Source: Nioella sediminis (lineage in GTDB: Bacteria > Pseudomonadota > Alphaproteobacteria > Rhodobacterales > Rhodobacteraceae). Taken from it: 34,975 nt of DNA. The DNA lies in contig NZ_MNBL01000085.1 in assembly GCF_001879695.1 (NCBI RefSeq), forward strand, positions 1 through 34,975. Reading direction: 5' to 3'. The notes under the pieces were generated by a model, which saw nothing but the letters and a program-made list of their open reading frames with translations, was not told the DNA's origin and searched no databases. A program made the translations under genes and the position numbers. Positions 30,796 through 34,975 of the stretch are shown piece by piece; within the stretch, counting starts at the first letter, position 1; the number at the start of each line of letters is the position of its first letter.

Positions 30796-30902
30796 CCTCT
30801 TTCTCCTAACCCCATGTTTCCTGCGGGCTTCGCCCGTTCACGATCGGCGGCAACCTATCAGAGTGAACAGCCGATGCACCAGAAATATGCGTGATCGGCC
30901 AA

Positions 30903-30931
30903 TTGACCATGGCGGGGGGGACCACTATCAC
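30903..30931 (+). promoter_or_regulatory. Promoter of the glyQ-glyS operon
   Basis: TTGACC and TATCAC are separated by exactly 17 bases, 31 bases before the glyQ start. Close to sigma-70 consensus. Confidence 0.7.
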
Positions 30932-30961
30932 ACCCCTGCCTTGCAACACCCGGGAAAAGAC

Positions 30962-31909
30962 ATGGCCGAGAAAAGCACGCAGCCGCGCAGTTTTCAGGAA
31001 ATCATCCTGAGGCTCCAGTCCTATTGGGCCACCAAGGGCTGCGCGATCATGCAGCCCTATGACATGGAGGTCGGTGCCGGCACCTTCCACCCGGCCACCA
31101 CCCTGCGCAGCCTCGGCACGCAACCATGGGCCGCGGCCTATGTGCAGCCCTCGCGCCGCCCCACGGACGGGCGCTATGGCGAGAACCCGAACCGGTTGCA
31201 GCACTACTATCAGTATCAGGTGCTGATCAAACCCTCGCCGCCCGATCTGCAGGCTTTGTATCTGGGCTCGCTGGAGGCCATCGGCATCGACATGGACCTG
31301 CACGACGTGCGGTTTGTGGAAGATGACTGGGAAAGCCCCACCTTGGGGGCCTGGGGCCTTGGCTGGGAAGTCTGGTGCGACGGCATGGAAGTCAGCCAGT
31401 TCACCTATTTCCAGCAGGTCGGCGGCCATGACTGCAAGCCCGTGTCGGGCGAGCTGACTTACGGGCTGGAACGTCTGGCGATCTATATCCTCGGCGTCGA
31501 TCACGTCATGGACATGCCGTTCAACGACCCCGACGCGCCGATTCCGCTGACCTATGGCGATGTGTTCCGCCAGACCGAAGAGGAATACAGCCGTTTCAAC
31601 TTCGACACGGCAGAAACCGAAATTCTGCTGCGCCATTTCGAGGATGCAGAGGCCGAATGCGAGGCGATCCTCAGCCACCCGCACGAGGACCCCAAGACAG
31701 GCAAGCGCATCATCATGGCGCACCCGGCCTATGACCAGTGCATCAAGGCCAGCCACCTCTTTAACCTTCTGGACGCGCGCGGCGTGATCTCGGTCACTGA
31801 ACGTCAGGCCTATATCGGCCGCGTCCGTGCGCTGGCCAAGAAATGCGCCGATGCCTTCGTGCAGACCGGGGCAGGGGGCTTCGTGCCTGAAAGCGACAGC
31901 GCGGCATGA
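30962..31909 (+). CDS. glyQ: Glycine--tRNA ligase alpha subunit
   Basis: A 315-residue catalytic subunit of the bacterial tetrameric glycyl-tRNA synthetase, which charges tRNA-Gly. The opening [20 protein letters not shown] is diagnostic, then [40 protein letters not shown], then [20 protein letters not shown] and [20 protein letters not shown], the class II motif 3 region. Length is normal with a short extra C-terminal tail. The frame is open upstream but the family N-terminus fixes this start. It overlaps the next small gene by ATGA; glyS follows, so both subunits are co-expressed. Confidence 0.97.
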   Translation: MAEKSTQPRSFQEIILRLQSYWATKGCAIMQPYDMEVGAGTFHPATTLRSLGTQPWAAAYVQPSRRPTDGRYGENPNRLQHYYQYQVLIKPSPPDLQALYLGSLEAIGIDMDLHDVRFVEDDWESPTLGAWGLGWEVWCDGMEVSQFTYFQQVGGHDCKPVSGELTYGLERLAIYILGVDHVMDMPFNDPDAPIPLTYGDVFRQTEEEYSRFNFDTAETEILLRHFEDAEAECEAILSHPHEDPKTGKRIIMAHPAYDQCIKASHLFNLLDARGVISVTERQAYIGRVRALAKKCADAFVQTGAGGFVPESDSAA

Positions 31910-32430
31910 CCCGGGGGCAATTCGTGGTAACTGCAATCGTTCTGTCCGGTGCCGCCGCCGGGGCCCTGCTGTGGTGGACCGAAACGCGCGCCTATTATGA
32001 ACCGATCAGCATGGATGCGGTGACGATCAGCGCCACGACCTTCGACGGTGTGGTCGATCCGCTGCCGATTGCCGATTTCGAGGGCATCGACGCCGACACC
32101 TCGCCCCTGCGCTTCCGGGCCTGCTTCACCACGCCGCTGAGCCTCGCCCTGATGACCGAGACCTACCAGCCCTACGCGGGCGCCACCCCGCTCAACACAC
32201 CGGGCTGGTTCGACTGCTATGACGCCGGCACCCTGACCCGCGCGCTGGAGGCGGGCACCGGCCTGGCCTTCCTGGGCGAGGCCAACATTGTCTATGGCAT
32301 CGACCAGATCGTGATGATCACCGAAAACGGCCGGGGCTATGCCTGGCACCAACTGAACCATTGCGGGGAAGCGGCCTATAGCGGCGATCCCGTCCCCGAA
32401 GACTGCCCGCCCGCGCCCGAGAGGAACTGA
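31906..32430 (+). CDS. DUF6446-like protein between glyQ and glyS
   Basis: A 174-residue protein with one N-terminal membrane helix ([18 protein letters not shown], about 7-24) followed by a predicted periplasmic domain. Conserved-looking features are AYYEP near residue 30, [16 protein letters not shown] with Cys73, GWFDCYDAG with its Cys, and [11 protein letters not shown] with another Cys, so disulfides are possible. It matches my recollection of DUF6446, found in this same place in Rhodobacteraceae. Function unknown. It starts within the glyQ stop codon, and glyS begins one base after its own stop, so all three are translationally coupled even though the product is not an obvious translation factor. 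Confidence 0.78.
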   Translation: MTRGQFVVTAIVLSGAAAGALLWWTETRAYYEPISMDAVTISATTFDGVVDPLPIADFEGIDADTSPLRFRACFTTPLSLALMTETYQPYAGATPLNTPGWFDCYDAGTLTRALEAGTGLAFLGEANIVYGIDQIVMITENGRGYAWHQLNHCGEAAYSGDPVPEDCPPAPERN

Positions 32431-32431
32431 C

Positions 32432-34648
32432 ATGCCCGATCTTCTGCTGGAACTGTTCAGTGAGGAAATCCCCGCGCGGATGCAGCGCCGCGCGGCTGAG
32501 GATCTGAAGAAACTGGTCACCGACGCGCTGGTCGAGGCCGGGCTGACCTATGCGGGTGCCGGGGCGTTTTCCACCCCGCGCCGTCTGGTGCTGGCGCTGG
32601 AAGGGCTGACGGCGGAGAGCCCCGATGTGACCGAGGAACGCAAAGGCCCCCGGACCGATGCGCCGGAAAAGGCGCTGGACGGCTTCCTACGCGCCACGGG
32701 GCTCAGCAAGGACCAGCTGGAGATCCGCGACGACAAGAAGGGCCAGACCTATTTTGCGAAAGTCGTGAAGCCGGGCCGCTCGGCAGAGGATATTCTGGCC
32801 GAGATCATCCCCGCGACGATCCGCAACTTCCCCTGGCCCAAGTCGATGCGATGGGGCGCGGGCAACCTGCGCTGGGTGCGTCCGCTGCATTCGATCCTGT
32901 GCATCCTGTCCGATGAAAACGGCGCCCACATGGTGCCGTTCGACGTGGACGGGATTGCCGCTGGCGACACGACTGAGGGCCACCGCTTCATGGCTGCCGG
33001 TCGCTTTGCCGTAACCGGCTTCGACGACTACGCCGCCAAACTGAAGAAGGCCCATGTGATCCTCTCTGCGGAGGAGCGAGCGGACCATATCTGGCACGAC
33101 GCCACCAACATGGCCTTCGCCGCCGGGCTGGAGGTGGTCGAGGACAAGGGCCTCTTGGCCGAGGTCGCCGGGCTGGTGGAATGGCCGGTGGTCCTGATGG
33201 GCGAGATCGGTGAGGAATTCCTGGGCCTGCCGCCGGAGGTGCTTCAGACCTCCATGCGCGAACATCAGAAATTCTTTTCCGTGAAGAACCCGACCACGGG
33301 CCGGATCGAACGCTTCATCACCGTCGCCAACCGCGAAACCACCGACCATGGCGCGACCATTCTGGCAGGCAATGGCAAGGTGCTGTCCGCCCGTCTGGCG
33401 GATGCGAAATTCTTCTGGGAAAACGACCTGCGCGTTGCAAAGTCGGACATGTCCGCCTGGACCCGCAGCCTGGAAAACGTGACCTTCCACAACAAGCTTG
33501 GGACGCAGGCCGCCCGGATTACCCGCATCGCGGCACTGGCCCGAGACCTGGCCCCGGTGGTGGGCGCCGATCCCGATCAGGCGGAAACCGCCGCGCGGAT
33601 TGCCAAGGCCGACCTGTCCTCGGAAATGGTCTACGAGTTCCCGGAGCTTCAGGGCCTAATGGGCCGCTACTATGCCGAAGCCGCAGGCTACTCGGCAGAG
33701 GTCGCCGCCGCCGCGCAGGAGCATTACTCGCCGCTTGGCCCCTCCGACGATGTGCCGACCGCGCCCGTTTCGGTCGCCGTGGCTCTTGCCGACAAGCTCG
33801 ACACGCTGGCGGGCTTCTGGGCCATCGACGAAAAACCCACCGGGTCGAAAGACCCTTACGCGCTGCGCCGCGCCGCGCTCGGGGTGATCCGGCTGGTGCT
33901 GGTGAACGGGCTGCGCCTGAACCTGGATCGCTTCATCGATGCGCAGCTGATCCGGATCGAGGCTGCTGTGAACCATGACCTCGACGACAGCGCACTGACC
34001 GAACTGTTGCAGGAGATCGCGCATCATGGCGTCTTCGGCGCGGCCTTCCACGCGGTCAAGGACCGTCTCGATGATCTGCATGACGATTTCCTTGCACTGG
34101 AAAACAAGGTTCCGGACGCATCCGATGACCTGCTCCGCTTCACCCACGACCGTCTCAAGGTCCACCTGCGCGATCAAGGCATCCGCCATGACGTGATCGA
34201 TGCCTGCCTTGCCTTGCCGGGCAGCGACGATCTGGCCCTTCTGGTCAGGCGGGCCGAGGCGCTGGCGGCCTTCCTTGCCTCTGACGACGGGGAAAACCTC
34301 GTGCAAGGCTACAAGCGCGCCGCCAACATCCTGGCCCAGGCCGAGGAGAAAGACGGGGTCGAGTACCGCTACGGTGCCGATGTGAAATACGCCGAGACTG
34401 CAGAGGAAAAGGCGCTGTTCGCGGCGCTGTCGCAGGCCGAGGCCGCTGTTGCCCCGGCGCTTGCATCGGATGATTTCCCCGCCGCCATGTCCGCCATGTC
34501 CGCTCTGCGCGCGCCCATCGATGCTTTCTTTGACACCGTGCAGGTCAATGCGGACAGCGCGATCCTTCGCCGCAATCGCCTCAATCTGTTGCACGAGATC
34601 ACCGCAAGCTGCGGCAAGATCGCGGACCTGTCGCGGATCGAAGGTTAA
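32432..34648 (+). CDS. glyS: Glycine--tRNA ligase beta subunit
   Basis: A 738-residue beta subunit of glycyl-tRNA synthetase, which provides tRNA binding. Family start: [20 protein letters not shown], then [15 protein letters not shown]. The central HD-like region carries [33 protein letters not shown] and [12 protein letters not shown]. Then [40 protein letters not shown], and [20 protein letters not shown] lead to the [17 protein letters not shown] block typical of this subunit, before a C-terminal anticodon-binding (DALR) domain. Complete, with normal length for Alphaproteobacteria. It is the last gene of the operon; the dispersed repeat and palindromes follow its stop. Confidence 0.97.
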   Translation: MPDLLLELFSEEIPARMQRRAAEDLKKLVTDALVEAGLTYAGAGAFSTPRRLVLALEGLTAESPDVTEERKGPRTDAPEKALDGFLRATGLSKDQLEIRDDKKGQTYFAKVVKPGRSAEDILAEIIPATIRNFPWPKSMRWGAGNLRWVRPLHSILCILSDENGAHMVPFDVDGIAAGDTTEGHRFMAAGRFAVTGFDDYAAKLKKAHVILSAEERADHIWHDATNMAFAAGLEVVEDKGLLAEVAGLVEWPVVLMGEIGEEFLGLPPEVLQTSMREHQKFFSVKNPTTGRIERFITVANRETTDHGATILAGNGKVLSARLADAKFFWENDLRVAKSDMSAWTRSLENVTFHNKLGTQAARITRIAALARDLAPVVGADPDQAETAARIAKADLSSEMVYEFPELQGLMGRYYAEAAGYSAEVAAAAQEHYSPLGPSDDVPTAPVSVAVALADKLDTLAGFWAIDEKPTGSKDPYALRRAALGVIRLVLVNGLRLNLDRFIDAQLIRIEAAVNHDLDDSALTELLQEIAHHGVFGAAFHAVKDRLDDLHDDFLALENKVPDASDDLLRFTHDRLKVHLRDQGIRHDVIDACLALPGSDDLALLVRRAEALAAFLASDDGENLVQGYKRAANILAQAEEKDGVEYRYGADVKYAETAEEKALFAALSQAEAAVAPALASDDFPAAMSAMSALRAPIDAFFDTVQVNADSAILRRNRLNLLHEITASCGKIADLSRIEG

Positions 34649-34655
34649 GCGTTCC

Positions 34656-34686
34656 TTTCAGCTTGGTGAAAATACCTCGGGGGAGT
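34656..34686 (-). repeat. Dispersed intergenic repeat, copy D
   Basis: Read on the minus strand: CTCCCCCGAGGTATTTTCACC, less one base at the end when aligned, then AAGCTGAA. It corresponds to copies A to C with a variant middle. On its GC-rich side come two hairpins, GTCGCC-GAA-GGCGAC and CGGGGGC-AGA-GCCCCC, the second like that beside copy C. Confidence 0.5.
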
Positions 34687-34716
34687 CGCCGAAGGCGACG
34701 GGGGCAGAGCCCCCCG

Positions 34717-34784
34717 GAAACGCTCTTGCAAGAGCGTTTCACGCGGCCCGTAAGGGCCGCGCGGGTCGGCGTGCCAATGGCACG
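34717..34784. repeat. Three tandem palindromes after glyS
   Basis: 34717-34740 is a perfect 24-base palindrome with a CTTGCAAG centre. 34742-34761 has 8-bp arms CGCGGCCC/GGGCCGCG around GTAA. 34770-34784 pairs CGTGCC with GGCACG around AAT. The first belongs with the CTTGCAAG pair at 15340. There is no T-tract. Confidence 0.85.
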
Positions 34785-34876
34785 GCGAAACAACCCGACA
34801 CCCAAACGCCGCACTGGACCCGGCGCGATTCCGCTGTATGGTCCCCTCAACCCTTTTTTCTGCAAGTGCGAAGCAA

Positions 34877-34975
34877 ATGCCCGACCGCCCGGATATCATC
34901 CAGATCACTGCCACCGCGCCGATCAAGAAGGACATGCATGGCAACCGCGCCAAATGCCTTCAGCGGCTGGGGCGG
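34877..34975 (+). CDS. Start of a gene, possibly a PEP/pyruvate-binding protein (cut by window end)
   Basis: Only 33 residues are visible: MPDRPDIIQITATAPIKKDM, then HGNRAKCLQRLGR. The DIIQITATAP and AKCLQRL patterns recall the N-terminus of PEP/pyruvate-binding (ppsA/ppdK-related) proteins that I remember after glyS in Rhodobacteraceae, but the fragment is too short to be sure. There is no strong Shine-Dalgarno (GCGAAG only). The gene continues beyond the window. Confidence 0.5.
   Translation, partial: MPDRPDIIQITATAPIKKDMHGNRAKCLQRLGR

Overview
The window is GC-rich chromosomal DNA from an alphaproteobacterium, almost certainly a member of the Rhodobacteraceae (Roseobacter/Rhodobacter group). 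The lineage markers I can read are: a glyQ, DUF6446-like, glyS cluster; a tRNA-His that lacks the extra G at position -1 and has G1:U72 and A73; an MmcB DNA-repair gene behind a GTTC-N7-GTTC SOS box; a SAM-II riboswitch ahead of metZ; small DUF1127 and DUF6324-like genes; a DUF2927 lipoprotein; and scattered short repeats of a type I associate with this family. No phage, plasmid, IS element or CRISPR array is visible. Most genes are housekeeping or conserved accessory genes.

Layout from left to right. 1-1853: a VOC (glyoxalase-fold) protein and a proline-racemase-family enzyme, both on the minus strand. 1995-4148: a riboflavin/NusB operon, ribB (with a dead GTP cyclohydrolase II half), ribH and nusB. 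4235-5791: a divergent M20-family amidohydrolase, convergent with nusB across three AT-rich palindromes. 5955-7929: a small membrane protein, a probable minus-strand structured RNA, SOS-controlled mmcB, a DUF6324-like protein and a GNAT acetyltransferase. 7978-8054: tRNA-His. 8509-10955: an ECF sigma factor, an anti-sigma factor and a secreted subtilase in one operon. 11052-11830: two small transcription units that look like paralogues in layout. 11915-14160: an AbrB-type membrane protein overlapping a CoA transferase. 14331-15325: dtd (minus) and an Hsp20 chaperone (plus).

15390-23073 is a long co-directional minus-strand block and the most interesting part of the window. It reads terC, an overlooked 29-residue membrane microprotein, an XpaC-like membrane protein, a TelA-like protein, a DUF2927 lipoprotein and an SPFH-GYF protein, then a terminator, then cytochrome b561, then a double zinc-ribbon membrane protein overlapping a nitroreductase. 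TerC, TelA and XpaC are components of the tellurite-resistance-related (Ter) stress systems. Here they appear with a membrane scaffold (SPFH) and a zinc-ribbon protein, which suggests a cell-envelope stress or metal-handling complex.

23183-25796 is a methionine operon: promoter, SAM-II riboswitch, terminator, metZ, a GNAT acetyltransferase and a glutamine-amidotransferase-like protein, with the genes joined by ATGA overlaps. 26022-28982 carries folE2, a DUF1127 protein and trkH. 29053-30795 is a secreted SPOR/peptidoglycan-binding/trypsin-fold protein whose three catalytic residues all appear to be replaced. 30962-34648 is glyQ, a DUF6446-like gene and glyS, and the start of another gene, possibly PEP/pyruvate-binding, runs off the right edge.

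Four intergenic sites carry tandem near-perfect palindromes with CTTGCAAG, CTTCGAAG or CTTC-CA-GAAG cores. Four others carry a second dispersed repeat. All functional calls come from reading the translated sequence; no database search was possible.
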